A DNA stretch of 64,000 nucleotides from Hedera helix (GCA_947179155.2 OX359283.1:7290764-7354763), one strand, 5' to 3'; positions 24,731-37,530 are shown, counted from the stretch's first letter. Notes: a model not told the origin generated them from the sequence alone. A program made the numbers and translations.

Positions 24731-25979
24731 TGTGACGACCCCAAATCCGGGTTCCATAACCTCGAGTTTGGTTCTCACTATTCAACACATTACTAACAAT
24801 TAAATACATACATTGCATTTAAATATCGCGGAATAATACATATTGGTTCCCTTCAAAAGGTTACAATACCAGGGTCTATCAACCTTAACATAAAAACAGT
24901 TCCTATCATAAAGAATTACAAAAGGTTTAACAACCGTAAATACATAATTAAAGATCTAATTAGCATGCATAAGCTACTTAAGCTTTGGCCTTTCCTTTTC
25001 CCTTATCCTTTTTGGAGCAATCGGATCTATCTGAAAAATGGTTCATGATATAGCAAGAATGAGCAACTAGTTTGCTCAGCAAGTTTAGAACAATCATAGA
25101 GATTTAATATATCATGAATGAATGGGAAATGTCATCAATGGTTCAACAATAGATATAACAATTGTGAATGAAACAGGATTCAAATTTTAATAAACAGAAT
25201 ATTTGAATCTTAAAATACTGAGTGGTCACTAAGGACCCTGAACTAACGAGGGTATAATAGAGTTTCCTCTGACCCTTTGAGTTGTTTGGTTTTCAAGGGG
25301 ATCAACCTATTCAACCCGCTGTATATGCATTACATTTAGTCACTGGCGCCCAAAGTCGGTTTCCCGACACAAAATCCCCTAATTTAGGGTTGTTCAATTC
25401 TCAGACTTAATATAAGAAATTCGCACCCAACAATGGTTTGGATAAGCTTTTAAAAGTATTCAAGTATTGAATTTATAAATGTAATGTCTAGCTGAACTAT
25501 TAGCTTTTGACATTTTTAATACAGTTCATGAATCAATAACTAATAAGCTTCAAGAGTGCGATTTTATAAACAATATGGATGTGGGATAATTTTAAATAAT
25601 TAAACCACTTCAAGCTTTGACAATAAATACAAGTATAGAAACTTGTTCAACAATAAATGAGCAGGGTTAGAGAACTTGCCTGTCTGCTCAGCTACAATAA
25701 ATGTCTAGCTTTAACTAACTTGCTTTGAAATACCTAACATTAATAAAGTCGGTCTAATAATTAGTACGGCGTATTTGCATAACTATACGCTTAATAATGA
25801 ACTTATTTACCACACATAAGTACTAACACATAATTTACATTAGTCAAAACAATATTATTAACCTTATAGACCCTTAATCACTTTAGGTTAATAATTTAAT
25901 AAGTTAGAATTTTTTTTTTCTTAAGTGTTGAACACTTATTAAACCCTTAAACAACTTATTACAATTGTTTAATTAATCA

Positions 25980-26640
25980 TAATTAAATTTGATTTATTTT
26001 ATTAACCCAATCTCTATTTAATTACTATTTAATCTTGGTTAAATAGAAATTAATTAATTAACTCTAGTTATTATTTAAAATAATTAATAACTAATTGTAC
26101 TTACTTATTATTTAATTATAATTAAATAATAAATAATTATTGACTTAATTTTAACCTTCTTTAATTTAATATTTAATCAACCAATAATTAACTAAGTAAT
26201 TAACCTTACTTATTATTTAATTTAAGGAAATTAAATAATAGTTTACTAATCTTAATCCTCTTTAATTATTATTTAATGTCAACTAAATAATAATTAATTA
26301 TTTACTTAATTTTAATTATTATTTAAGGTTAAATAATAATCAAATCATTCTTATTTATTATTTAAATTAAATAATAAATTATTACTCTAATAACTTAATT
26401 TTCATTAATCGTTATTTAATGCTAATTAAATAATAATTAATTACTTAATTATCCTTATTTATTATTTAATAATATTTAAATAATAAATAATTAATTTATA
26501 AATTTTATCTCTCTTTAAGTATTATTTAATAGGAATTAAATAATAATTGCTAATTTATCACCTTTATTTATCATTAATATTTAAAATAATAAATTTATTT
26601 AACTTAACCATGATTTAGCTAACTAGATTAATATTTAAAA
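25980..26640. repeat. AT-only quasi-palindromic array in solo LTR
   Basis: About 660 bp of TTATTTAATTNNAATTAAATAATAA-type alternating blocks that can fold back on themselves, in the same relative place as the arrays of the chromovirus LTRs. Confidence 0.75.
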
Positions 26641-26859
26641 TATTTAAATATTAAACTTAATGAAAAATATCCTCCCCAATATTATTTTTGTATTATTATT
26701 ATTTTTGTTAAAATTTTAAATTAGTTTTTAAATATTTAAATTATTTAAATTTAACCCGAATGGCATTTCCGTAAATAAGTTGAAAACTGATCCGAGGGCA
26801 GAATGGTCATTTCGCCGAAAAAAACACGGAGGGGTAAACTTGTAATTTCCCCGAAATTT

Positions 26860-27020
26860 TCTTCCGCGCATGGCGCGCGTAATAAAACGAACAGTTTCAA
26901 AACGGTGCCGTTTTGAAGTCTCGTCTGCTGACTTCCGCGCGAATGCGCGGAGTAATTTTTTTCTTATGCCAAACGACGTCGTTTGGCTCCGCGTTTTCGG
27001 TGAACAGTGGCTGTGCGCAT
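26860..27020. repeat. GC-rich palindromic island in solo LTR
   Basis: Contains GCGCATGGCGCGC (26866), AAAACGGTGCCGTTTTG (26898), AAACGACGTCGTTTGG (26970) and GCGCATTGCGCGG (27015). The third includes a perfect 14-bp palindrome with an ACGT core. Confidence 0.65.
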
Positions 27021-28625
27021 TGCGCGGAAACCCTTAAAATTTTTCTTCTTCGCAGAATGTGAACAGTGTTCCGGCAATACCCATTTTAAATAAAAATATA
27101 CCATCAAGTAAGCTTTAAATCCTCAATAAAAATCCAAAAAAATTACCAATCACCTTATATTAATTTATAACATGAAAAATTAATTTTTCATGATTTAATA
27201 TCATTATTTTTTTATAAAAAATTTTACATCACATAAACTACCATAAATCATAACTTTTTGTGTATAACTCCATTTTAAGTGATTCAAACTTTGTTTTTCT
27301 CATGATTTAATGTTCTATAATATTAGAACATTGAATCTAAATATTATCAAAAATTATCTTTAATCATTATTTTGAGATTTATTTTCACACCACCAAATAC
27401 ATGTTTTTCATTCATTAAAACTCATAACACATAAGTTAAACACATGATTAACTATATAAACATACATAGCATGATATTAACCATAAAAATTATTACACTA
27501 ATATTTATACCATAACTTGAAAGAAAACAAGATTAGGTTTAAAAAAATAACTACCTTGTTTTGATAGCTATTCTCCTCTTCTTTCCAAAATATGTTGTGA
27601 AGGAGGATGGCATGAACTAACTTAGGATTTCTTCTTCTTCCTTGATCTCCCAAATATTTTTTTTTCCTCTCACTATAGCTTTCTCTCAACTCTCTTTTGG
27701 ACTTAGAAAAATAATGAAATGTACAAGTCTTACAAATGCAAGTATACTCCTACAAAATATTAGATACACATATTGTATCTATTAATCTAGACCATCATGC
27801 ACCTATATTGGATACTTGCACAAGAAATGTCTTAAGGACTAAAGTTGGTGAAAAGAGGCATGGTCCATGCATTTTAAAAAAATCAAACAAGCAACCTTAA
27901 TTTAATTAAATGAAAAATAAAATATAAAAATAAAATATCATTTTCTCTCTCCTCACTCACCTACACGGCTGATGGACTTTCTTGTCCCAAATTGATAGTC
28001 ACAATTTACTTTTTTTTTAAATTAATAATAGTTAAATTAAGTATTTTCCAAGTGGGCCAATCATTGGGCTTTAATTTAAAATACCAATTGGGCTTCTATT
28101 AAATTGTTTGGACTACTAATTTGTCACATTTTATTATTCTTCACTTGGGCTACTAATTGACCCATGTTGGGCTAATTTAATAATTTGCACATTAATTATT
28201 CAATCCATGGTTAAATAAATAATTAGATTGAATAAATAATTAAATATTCTAACCCATTAGTATTAAATTACTAAATGGACTAATAAATATTATTATTAAT
28301 ATTTCACATTATTTACATTAATTAATAATCCTATTAATTAATTTATTATATTTAATTAACTCATTTTATTCAATTTAATTGAATATTTAATTAATAGAAA
28401 ACTTATCAATTATTTTGATATTAAACTTTAGGGTTTGTTCACTAATTTAATAACATATTAATGACCCCCTTTAATTAATTCTAGTAATTAATTACATAAT
28501 TATTTAATCACATAATTAATTAATCACATAAAAAGATTTAAATAATCTCGTAAAACTAACTCGTTGGAAATTAAATTAATAATTTAATTAATAAAGACGT
28601 GGAAATTCTAGGACATTACAAAATT

Positions 28626-29215
28626 TCCATTTAAGATAGCTTTTTATTTTAGGCAAGGTTCTACTTACCTCACACTGGTCCATTTCTACTCACATGGATT
28701 GTGTTTCTTTTCCTACTTTGATTTATTCATATCCATTGGTTTGGATTGAACATTCTCCAGTTTAATTACCTAGATCAATAATTAGATAATTTTCTATTCG
28801 ATCATAATACTTTCACTTAATTCTATTCAATTTGCTTACTTAGTTATTTAGCTATAAACAAACTAAACCACTTTTCTTAACTAGAATTACACTTTTAGTT
28901 CCTTACGAACCTCACCAATTTTACATTCATCATTTTCAATTCCCATCATTTTAATTTAATAGAAGCGCTCACATATTTCATAAAACGTTTTCTCGAAAAG
29001 TGAACCTTCAATAAAAATAATAAATGCTCAAATCATGCATAATGATTATCGCGTCAATCTTTCAAGAAAATATATTTCTTTTAGAAATATATAACATAAA
29101 TTTTGTGTCATATCAATATCCTGATCGGATTACTAAAACCCATCCTCATTCACCATTTAATCTCATATTACCCATTTTACAACGTTTAGGTCATTTCATT
29201 CGTTTACTTAATGCA
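28626..29215 (+). mobile_element. Older plus-strand LTR, middle segment
   Basis: Lies between the solo LTR (ends 28620) and the copia element (starts 29221), so it is the DNA into which both inserted. A block near 28978 (ATAAAACGTTTTCTCGAAAA) parallels ATAAACCGCTTCCTCGAGAA near 60776 in the solo LTR 58922-61604, which suggests a related plus-strand LTR. The 97-codon open stretch at 29024-29317 crosses the copia boundary and is not a gene. Confidence 0.5.
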
Positions 29216-29220
29216 TATAT

Positions 29221-31129
29221 TGTTGGTTTGCAAAAATATGGCATACATATAATCAAATTATATAAGCACAACGGAAGCAAGAAAAATCAGATTTTAAAAT
29301 TTTGTATAAACCAATAACCCGGATCTTTCTTATACGACTATTATTAATTGAGGAAGGATAAAAGAATTTATACCTTTGTAGAACCAAGCTTCTATGGGTA
29401 CAAGTTTATCTCCCTTTAATCCTTCATGTTCTTCTTCAAATTCACCGATTAGATTCCACGGATCAATGTTAGCTCCCCAAGTGTGAAGCCTCTAGAAGTG
29501 ATCCACCAAGAGATCTATGAATTAAAGAAGTGGATTATAGTTTCTTCAAACCATAGTTGGCTAGCCCTAATTCTCTCTCTCTCTAACTCCCTAGATGTAG
29601 AGAATTATGGAGTACTCTCTCTACACTAATGAAATAGTGTGTAACCTTGACTATGATAAGATTCTTCTTATTTATAGATCTAGTCAACCTTCCTAAACTT
29701 TTTAGGATTAGGGTTTTAATTTAATTAAGAACTAAATTAATTAATTACAATTCCTAAACCATTTACGAACTTAATTATTTAATAATAAGAGTACTTCTTA
29801 TTAATTAATTACAAAACCATTTAGTAACTTAATTAATTATTATAATTACAATTCCTAAACTATTTAAGAACTTAATTATTTAATAATAATATTACTACTT
29901 ATTACTTAATTCCTAAACCATTTAGTAGTAGTAGTAGTAATAATAATAATAAAAATTAGTATTTCTAAAATACTAAACTATAAATATTAAGCTATTTAAT
30001 TTATTCTATCACCATAGTATAAATTAAGTATAGTTAGTTTATTATTACGATTATGCCATCCACTTCTAAAATAAATATTATTTTTTTGCGGTGTGACCCT
30101 TTAGGTTATCCATATTAAACCGGTTGTATAATAAATAAATTAGAACAATTCTAATTCATTTATTACGAATTTACTCTTTAATTCAGAATAAATAATTATT
30201 CCACAATAAGGGTAAACCCCCTTAGCGATTAGTCGACTTTCCAGATAATATAGATTTCAACATTTGATCGTAAAAGAACATTTCAGCAAATAGTTACCGT
30301 ACAATTCAATCTTTCTACCATACAATGTCCCAATTAAATATAAGACACGGAATTTCTGTCAAGTCTTATTTATTTGATCATATGCATTTCAATTCACAAG
30401 TACACAACTCTAGTTAATGTAAATTAGAAACTCCTTTCTAATTCCATTCAACTCTGGCCTGGGATTTTTGAGTTGTCACTTATTGAATCGCATAGGACAT
30501 TCTCTCCCTTTGCTGGAAGTGGTATATCTTTTGGAGATCATTCATCTATCTCCATGTGTACCTTATTATACCCAATCATATCCATTGATATACCAACAAG
30601 TCTTAAGCAATATGTCATTGTATAACTTAGTACACACAAAATACTAAGATGATCTCAAGTCTAAGGATCACTTGTACGACTATTACATAAGGAACTCCTA
30701 TTGACAGACAAGTAAAACTCCATTAGGTGTTCCTTGAGCGAGTCACGTTCATTGAACTTATTCTCTAATAAGCACCTACATATTTGCTTTAGTGTCTCTA
30801 CACAAATGATTATGAGATCAATCATCCTCTTCATAAGAGCAAGTATAGTATGTACCAATTTATCTGGATCTACTAACCCTCTTTTTAGTGATCCAACGAT
30901 TAGGAACAATTTTAGTTTTGAGTTATCTTTAATTTAGATCTCATTAGCATGATCCTGCTCATGGTTCTAAAAGAATTACTCGAAAACTATGGATTTATCA
31001 ATTTGATTAATTCAAGTACTTAATCATGAATAAAGAAATGCATTGATTCTTTTATTAATAAATGAACAAGATTACAAAGTATATGTTTATCACATCAAAT
31101 GTGATTGGCTTGAGGGCATACTACTTTCA
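29221..31129 (-). mobile_element. 3' LTR of the copia element
   Basis: 1909 bp. On the minus strand its start TGAAAGTAGTATGC (31129) abuts the polypurine tract GTGGGAGAT at 31130-31138, and its end is at 29221. Compared with the 5' LTR it lacks the long AAT expansion, having only a short AGT/AAT tract at 29926-29955. Open stretches on both strands at 30661-30937 are shared with the other LTR at 52421-52691, as expected for duplicated LTR sequence, and have no recognisable product. Confidence 0.9.
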
Positions 31130-31585
31130 ATCTCCCACTTGCACTAAAGCCAATCGCCCTTTGGCACCCCCATACCATTCTTCTCTAAGTGGCGTACAAA
31201 TTGCTTAGTAAATGCTTTAGTTAGTGGATCTGTAATGCTGTTCTGTGAGTTTACCATCTTTATGGTGTCGTCTCATTTTCAATGATTCGTCTAATCATAT
31301 GAAAGTGCTGCAACACATGTTTGGATTTCAGATGAGACATAGGTTCCTTGGCGAATTAAACTCCTTTAATGCTAGGAACCATTATAAGTTCTGTAATGAA
31401 CTTGTTGAACCAAACAATCACTTTTGCGGCTTCACGTATAGTTATTTACTATGTCTTTGTCACTAAATCAGCAATTCCCTGTCGTTTGGAACTTTTTCAA
31501 CTCACTACAGCACCGTTCAAGGTAATGTATTACCTAAAACGGATATGTTGTTATCTTTGTTAGTCTGAATAAACTTGAGTCTGTT
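31130..31585 (-). pseudogene. Copia RNase H C-terminal end
   Basis: On the minus strand the last part of copia Pol is readable: ITDPLTKAFTKQFVRHLE (around 31180-31235) and then NGMGVPKGDWL before the stop and the polypurine tract. This is the usual end of copia RNase H. The part towards 31585 is more decayed. The frame is cut at 31586 by the gag-only element and resumes at 44175. Confidence 0.8.
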
Positions 31586-31590
31586 AAGCC
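31586..31590. repeat. Target-site duplication aagcc (left)
   Basis: Exact partner of 44170-44174, proving that 31591-44169 inserted as one unit. Confidence 0.95.
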
Positions 31591-33819
31591 TGTCGACGCC
31601 GGGATTTCCGCCGTTTCGTTTTTTATTATTAAAATGTCCCTTTCCAATTTTAGCTTTTTGAATTAAATGTGATTTTAAAAAGGGTCGGCTTAATGTCGAC
31701 GGGGTTTTGAAAGATCGATTTCTGTATGAGCCAATTGACCAGAGTCGCCAGTTGGTATATTTGAAATGGATGTACCAACTCATCCGAATTTAGCTTTTTT
31801 TGTAATCGCTGGCTCATATGTGACTCCGAGTTAATTGGTCCGCAAACCGAGATTCATAGAGTTCGGGGGCTTGCTTAAGCGAGGGGAAGGTGTTAGGCAC
31901 CCCCCGATTTCCGTGAAACACGGTTACCGCAATCTTGATGTTTTCTTATCCTTTTAAATCCTAAAAGGTGTGTGTGTGTGTGTGCGCCTAAATGGACGTT
32001 TGTGGTGCGTTTTGCATAACAATTTTGCTTTTATTTTATATGGAAAAAGTGTTTATCTGGAAAGTGTTTTGGACGTTCTTTGACCCAAATGACGAGGCTT
32101 CGCTTTTTATAAGAAAGATTGATTTTAATTTCGAAAGCGTTGAGGGGTTTTTATTTAGATGTCATTTTAGAAAACAATAGTTTTAAACTTTTGTCAAATA
32201 GGAATCGAGACCATACATTGCCTTCTAACAGTTAATATAAATAAAGCGAGGGCAACTTCTAGAACTCTTTAACCCTATGCACAAAGTTTAATGAAAACAT
32301 TTATTTATTTGCAAAATCGTTTTTTGTGACGTTTTAAAACCAACTAAAGCCTATTCATCAATCATGGATTAAAGTTTGCCAAAACACTTAACCTTTAAAC
32401 CTCGTGAATCTAATATCCTAAATTGATCACTTTTAGAAAATCTTCATCGTTTGCCTTATTTTGGAAAACCGTTTTTCGTGTCGTAAATTAAAACAAACAT
32501 CCCAAAACGTGTCGGGGCTATCCATGGGCATGTGAGCCATCCAGACAACCCCAAACACCCACAATCACATATTTTATTATTATCACGGGGCCTTAACCCT
32601 AACACGACTTTGTGTCGTTTTGAGGCTCGATATTACAAAATACACATACATGGGCCCTATATCACGATTACATATACCCAAAACGTCCATCATCGGGATT
32701 CGACCACTAGGATCTCCTCCCTAGGCTCACAATCATCCAAATAGCTACATAACCAATAATAAACCAAATCTAACAATATTAAACCTCGATATCGCACTAC
32801 ATAACCCAAATATCACCCAAATCAAAACTACGCATTACTCATTACCACAACGAGCGAAAAATCACCGTACGGATGTCATCGGGGCGTTAGGAGGAATTAC
32901 GTTCCGATGGAACCCTCGCTAAACGACCCCTAATCCACGGATCATCACCATTACAACAACAACTATACTACACAAACCCAAAACACAATATTATCACATT
33001 TATATAAACAAGAAAAATTCAAAACAAACACCCATTTTCACCTTGCAATACACCGGAACAAGCTTTATATTCCAAGATTGATCAAACCCACAAGAATATA
33101 CAACTATCTAGCAAAAGAAAGTGAGATTTCCCTTAAATTTTCTCCAAACCCGAGCCCCTCCTCCTTCTTCCTCGCGATTTTCTCTCTCCAAAATCTCTAA
33201 CTTTTTCTCTCTTTTTCTTGCTCTCGGGTGGAAATGACCGCTCTATAGGCATTTCCAGGCAGCCGCAGATGCATCTGCGGCTGGCCGCAGATCCATCTGC
33301 GGCTGGGCGGCAAGCCGCCTGCGCCGTTTCCTCGGCTGTCGTGTGCCGTCTCCTCGAGCCGTGCGAAACCTCGAAAATCGTTTGGCCGCAGATGCATCCG
33401 CGGCTGTCTGGCTTGCTTTTCTCGATTTCCGTGCCACGCGGTCTTAATTCGCCAATTTCTGCGGTATTATTTTGGAAGGCTGTATTTTTGCAATCCGGAC
33501 ATCCCTGGGAAACGTGCCACATTGTTCTGGGAGGCTAGTTCGAAGGGCTGCGACTTGATATAGAATTTAATACTTGTGCTTGGCTTCGTAAGCGGAGTGG
33601 CCATTAGTCGTCCTTTGTGGTCAGCTCAGGTGTTTCGGGATCAACTGTTTGCCTTGCCTCAAGTGATCGGATGCTCGTTGTCCGTTGTGGCGGCTTTGAC
33701 CGTAAATCGTTGGGGTGACTTCGTGTTGGGGTCCACCTCCCTTTTCGCGTGTCAGGTCAAATGACGATTTTACCCTCCTGCCAGGGTTAGTAGAGAAGTG
33801 CAACAATTGGGTGTCTACA
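31591..33819 (-). mobile_element. 3' LTR of the gag-only element
   Basis: 2229 bp. On the minus strand it runs from TGTAGACACC (33819) to GGCGTCGACA (31591). It contains a GT repeat (about 31969-31986) and a GC-rich palindromic island (33255-33410). The overlapping open stretches on both strands at 33133-33538 and the 62-73-codon ones nearby are repeated exactly in the other LTR because the LTRs are duplicates. Their overlap in many frames shows they follow from GC-rich composition, so I do not call genes. Confidence 0.93.
33255..33410. repeat. GC-rich palindromes in LTR (copy also at 43605-43760)
   Basis: Three related inverted repeats share the motif CCGCAGATGCATCTGCGG. The first (centre about 33272) is a perfect palindrome of 22 bp. 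The second (centre about 33293) has one change, and the third (centre about 33400) has one change, CATCCGCGG. The 5' LTR has the same three. They could form hairpins in the LTR transcript or bind a dimeric factor. Confidence 0.85.
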
Positions 33820-33832
33820 GCTGCCCCTCTTT
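33820..33832 (-). other. Polypurine tract of the gag-only element
   Basis: On the minus strand AAAGAGGGGCAGC precedes the LTR start TGTAGACACC. It fixes the minus orientation together with the primer site at 41916-41934. Confidence 0.85.
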
Positions 33833-33899
33833 ATCATGTTTATGGAATGCAATATGAAATGAACATGATAAAGAAGTAGGCACCCAATGCATGAAAATG

Positions 33900-34215
33900 A
33901 CAGTACATATTTTAATGATGCAACACACATATCAATGATGCAACATACATTTCATTGATGCAACATATACATATTAATGATGCAACATTAATATCATCGG
34001 TTACTGTCTCAAATGGACTCGCATCGCCTATTCATCAAGGAAAACTATTTTTCTCTTGCTTATCGCATATCGCATATCGCATATCAAGTCGCATGTTAAA
34101 CATCAATTCGCATATCATATTAAACCAAAGTCACATTACATCGCATATGAAATAGCATATCGCGCTGCTTCTCACATGATGTATCGCATATCGCATCGCA
34201 TCGCACATCGCATCG
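33900..34215. repeat. Two short tandem arrays: GATGCAACA and TCGCATA types
   Basis: Four copies of a 20-22 bp unit with GATGCAACA (33917, 33937, 33957 and about 33979) are followed, from about 34056, by irregular repeats of TCGCATA, TCGCA and AAGTCGCAT. They belong to the 3' UTR of the gag-only element. Confidence 0.8.
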
Positions 34216-34249
34216 CACTGTTTTGGTCATCGTCGGATCTTTTTCCAAC

Positions 34250-35275
34250 GGTCATTTTTGGACGGTCAGGAATTTGAACGGACGGGTCATTTCTTGGACG
34301 GTCAGGTATTATTTCTGACGGGTCGCTTTTGGACGGTCAGGTGTTTTCACTGACGGGTCATTTTGGACGGTCAGGGATTTTCACTGACGGGTCATTTTGG
34401 ACGGTCAGGGTTTTCACTGACGGGTCATGTTTGGACGGTCAGTTCTTTTGACTGACAGGTCATATTTGGACGGTCAGTTCCTTTGACTGTCGGGTCATGT
34501 TTGGACGGTCAGTTTCCTTTGACTGACGGGTCATGTTGGACGGTCAGTTCTTTTGACTGACGGGTCATGTTGGACGCTCAGTTTCTTTTGACTGAAGGGT
34601 CATGTTTGGACGGTCAGTTCCTTTGACTGACGGGTCATGTTTGGACAGTCAGTTTCCTTTGACTGATGGGTCATGTTGGACGGTCAGTTTCCTTTGACTG
34701 ACGGGTCATGTTGGACGGTCAGTTTCCTTTGACTGACGGGTCATGTTTGGACGGTCAGTTTCCTTTGACTGACGGGTCATGTTGGACGGTCAGTTTCCTT
34801 TGACTGACGGGTCATGTTTGGACGATCAGTTCTTTTGACTGACGGGTCATGTTGGACGGTCAGTTCTTTTGACTGACGGGTCATGTTGGACGATCAGTTT
34901 CTTTTGACTGAAGGGTCATGTTTGGACGGTCAGTTCCTTTGACTGAATGGTCATGTTTGGACGGTCAGTTTCCTTTGACTGACGGGTCATGTTGGACAGT
35001 CAGTTTCCTTTGACTGACGGGTCATGTTGGACGGTCAGTTTCCTTTGACTGACGGGTCATGTTGGACGGTCAGTTTTCTTTGACTGACGGGTCATGCTGG
35101 ACGGTCAGTTTCCTTTGACTGACGGGTCATGTTTGGACGGTCAGTTTCCTTTGACTGACGGGTCATGTTGGACGGTCAGTTTCCTTTGACTGACGGGTCA
35201 TGTTGGACGGTCAGTTTCCTTTGACTGACGGGTCATGTTTGGACGGTCAGTTCTTTTGACTGACGGGTCATGTTT
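34250..35275. repeat. Minisatellite A, 35-36 bp, about 29 copies
   Basis: The unit is GGACGGTCAGTTTCCTTTGA followed by CTGACGGGTCATGTT, with small changes. The first few units (34250-34420) vary more between the repeat arms, for example GGTCAGGGATTTTCACTGAC. Every unit carries the inverted repeat GTCAG...CTGAC (usually GTCAGT...ACTGAC) about 8-9 bases apart. The array is in the 3' UTR of the gag-only element. There are no unique spacers, so it is not CRISPR. Confidence 0.92.
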
Positions 35276-35790
35276 GAGTTGGTCAGGTATCGCATCTGAC
35301 TGGTCATTTTTGGTTTGGTCAGGTATCGTTTCTGACTGGTCGTCTTTTGGTTTGGTCAGGTATCGTATCTGACTGGTCGTTTTTGGTTTGGTCAGGTATC
35401 GTATCTGACTGGTCGTTTTTGGTTTGGTCAGGTATCGTATCTGACGAGTCGTTTTGAATTGGTCAGGTCTCGTATCTGACGGGTCGTTTTTGAATTGGTC
35501 AGGTCTCGTATCTGACGGGTCGTTTTTGAATTGGTCAGGTCTCGTATCTGACGGGTCGTTTTGAATTGGTCAGGTCTCGTATCTGACGAGTCATTTTTTT
35601 GAATTGGTCAGGTATCGTATCTGACTGGTCGTTTTGAATTGGTCAGGTCTCGTATCTGACGGGTCGTTTAGAATTGGTCAGGTCTCGTATCTGACGAGTC
35701 GTTTTTTGAATTGGTCAGGTATCGTATTTGACTGGTAGTTTTTGGGTTGGTCATGGGTTTTCACTAACGAGTCATTTTTATAATTGTCGG
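35276..35790. repeat. Minisatellite B, about 36 bp, 14-15 copies
   Basis: Follows array A directly. The unit is GGTCAGGTATCGTATCTGAC then TGGTCGTTTTTGGTTT or a GAATT variant. It keeps the GGTCAG...CTGAC arms of array A, while the spacer (GTATCGTAT in place of GTTTCCTTTGA) and the linker differ. Arrays A and B therefore look like relatives that diverged outside the inverted repeat. Confidence 0.9.
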
Positions 35791-37530
35791 GTATCGTCTC
35801 CGGAATCGTTGTGTATTGTCCCAAATGGACTCGCATCGTGTTGTACATCATAAAAATGCAATAATTCTAGAGGAAATTTTAAAAGGAAAGCGTACCTGAA
35901 TAGTTTGTGGGGCCTCCCTGGGATTCGTCCTCGTAAATCGCTTTTGCCAGTCATTTCTTTTGGTTTGACTTGTCATTCTTGGGGTTTGTCCTCGTAGATC
36001 GCTCTTGACAGCCAGTGCTTTTGAGCTTTGATCCTTGTTGATTAGCTGAAGGTGCTTCAGACAGTCATTTTGCAATTCCTTGATGTTCCATAGATTTTGG
36101 GTGCATCGGATCGTAGAAGTTTCCCTCTGTCATGTCTTTCCGATCAATGGCACTGGCATTCGCGACGCCGACAGTCTCGTACCTGTGATTTTTCTTTCAT
36201 GTATAGTTTATTTTGATATATACATGGATGCGCAGATGTTATGCATGGATCAATAGATATGCTTGGAAGGAAATGACCCCTGTTTAGTCAAATGATACAA
36301 TTTTTCACGTGTCGTTCTTTTTGACCACTCAGTTGTGTCATTCCTTATTTGGGGGGACAGTTTTCTGGACTTCAAGGTTGGTCCGTTGAATCGCATGCCC
36401 CTGATCGTTTCTCTGTTGGGGAATTGTATTTGTCGTTTTCGAATGCCCAATTGACTTATCCCGGACTCCTCATCCTGCTGGTTCTCAAATCGTCATGTCT
36501 TTGAATTTGGGACGCTGGGACTTCCTCTTATGCCAAGACTCTTGGTTGATATCTAGGTGATCCTCTTGTCATTTGATCGTATGCATTGATAGCACTTGAC
36601 TCTCATCCGATTGGGGCAGTTCATTTGGCTTTTTGTTATGATCGATGACCATGTTGCCCTTCTTCGCCTTTTAATCGATCAGTCCTGACGTCCGAGATTA
36701 TATCGCTCTTGTATATGCTCGCTTGAATATCGAGGTAATGTCAGCGTGCATCAGACTGAGTTCGTCAAAATCCATTGATGGTCGTGGAGGAAGGTTCGTT
36801 GATGAGGAGTCTGATATAGACCTGTGCCCCTTTCATTTCCATGATCTTTAAGATGCCCCAGCCTTTACTCATGTTTTTGTCGAGGATTCGTTTGGGAAGT
36901 CATTTCGTTTGTCATGCCGAGTTACGCACACCGATTCATATCCTGCACAAGTAACAAACGCTAAATGCTCGACCGTTCGGGTCGGCGGGGTTAACTCCGA
37001 TATTACTAAACATCTCAACAGTAGAGCACAAAATGGAATGCTCGTGATTATGCAATTTAGCTCATGTCTGTGATGTTTTCGTCTTATCGTAAAAACTTAG
37101 CATCTAGATGGATCTCTTTTTTCGTGAATCGTGAGTGGATTAACTTGACATTGAATGAATTGTGAATGTGTTAAGTCACTCTTGATTTCATTTTTTTTCT
37201 TCTCTTTTTTCTCTTTTTTTTTTTTTTTTTTCATTTGACGAGTTATGAAATCGTAATAAAACTTTTAAGCATTCATGGTCAATATACGTGAGTATGATTA
37301 AATTCAAAAACTACCTTCCTTTATCAAAGGTATTCCGTCTTCATTCTTGATATCGTTCTTCGCAGGATTTACGTCATATGGCAAGTGCACTGTACGATGC
37401 ATCCTTCATTTAGGGGCCTCTTTTCCGTGACTTTAGATGAGCTTCCTTCTTTTCTCTGGTCGAAAATTTTTTCTTTTTCTTTTTTATACGATTCCGTATT
37501 TCCCTTTTTCGTATCCACTCAACTTGTCTC
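35791..37530 (-). other. Non-coding internal region of the gag-only element, part 1
   Basis: About 1.7 kb between the minisatellites and the triplicated block. It has no Pol motif on either strand. There is a short local duplication of a TCGTAGATCGCT-type phrase at about 35927-36005 and a T-rich tract at 37186-37232 (purine-rich on the element's sense strand). Open stretches of 60-76 codons are scattered and unrelated to known families. Confidence 0.5.

Larger units (their letters stand above)
24731..28620 (-). mobile_element. Ty3/gypsy solo LTR, minus, with 5-bp target duplication
   Basis: On the minus strand it starts TGTAATGTCC at 28620 and ends GGGGTCGTCACA at 24731, 3890 bp. The duplication aaatt is exact (24726-24730 and 28621-28625). 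The end of the LTR (CGAGGTTATGGAA..CCGGATTTGGGGTC) is shared with the chromovirus 3' LTR ending at 22834, so it belongs to the same broad family. It holds the AT-rich array 25980-26640 and a GC-rich palindromic island at 26860-27020. No internal domain remains. The small open stretch 27498-27689 is not conserved. Confidence 0.92.

Noticed and set aside
29024..29317. 97-codon open stretch
   Set aside because: It crosses the boundary between old LTR sequence and the copia insertion at 29221, so it cannot be an ancestral gene.
30661..30937. Conserved open stretches shared by 30661-30937 and 52421-52691
   Set aside because: They are the same part of the two copia LTRs. Similarity is due to LTR duplication and gives no evidence of a protein.
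33133..33538. Overlapping open stretches of 64-129 codons on both strands in a GC-rich LTR segment (repeated at 43483-43888)
   Set aside because: They overlap in four frames, are rich in Arg/Ala from GC-rich palindromes, and recur only because the LTR is duplicated. No family match is apparent.
34250..35790. Regular 35-36 bp array as a CRISPR-like array
   Set aside because: There are no unique spacers between repeats, no cas-like genes, and the context is a plant retrotransposon 3' UTR.
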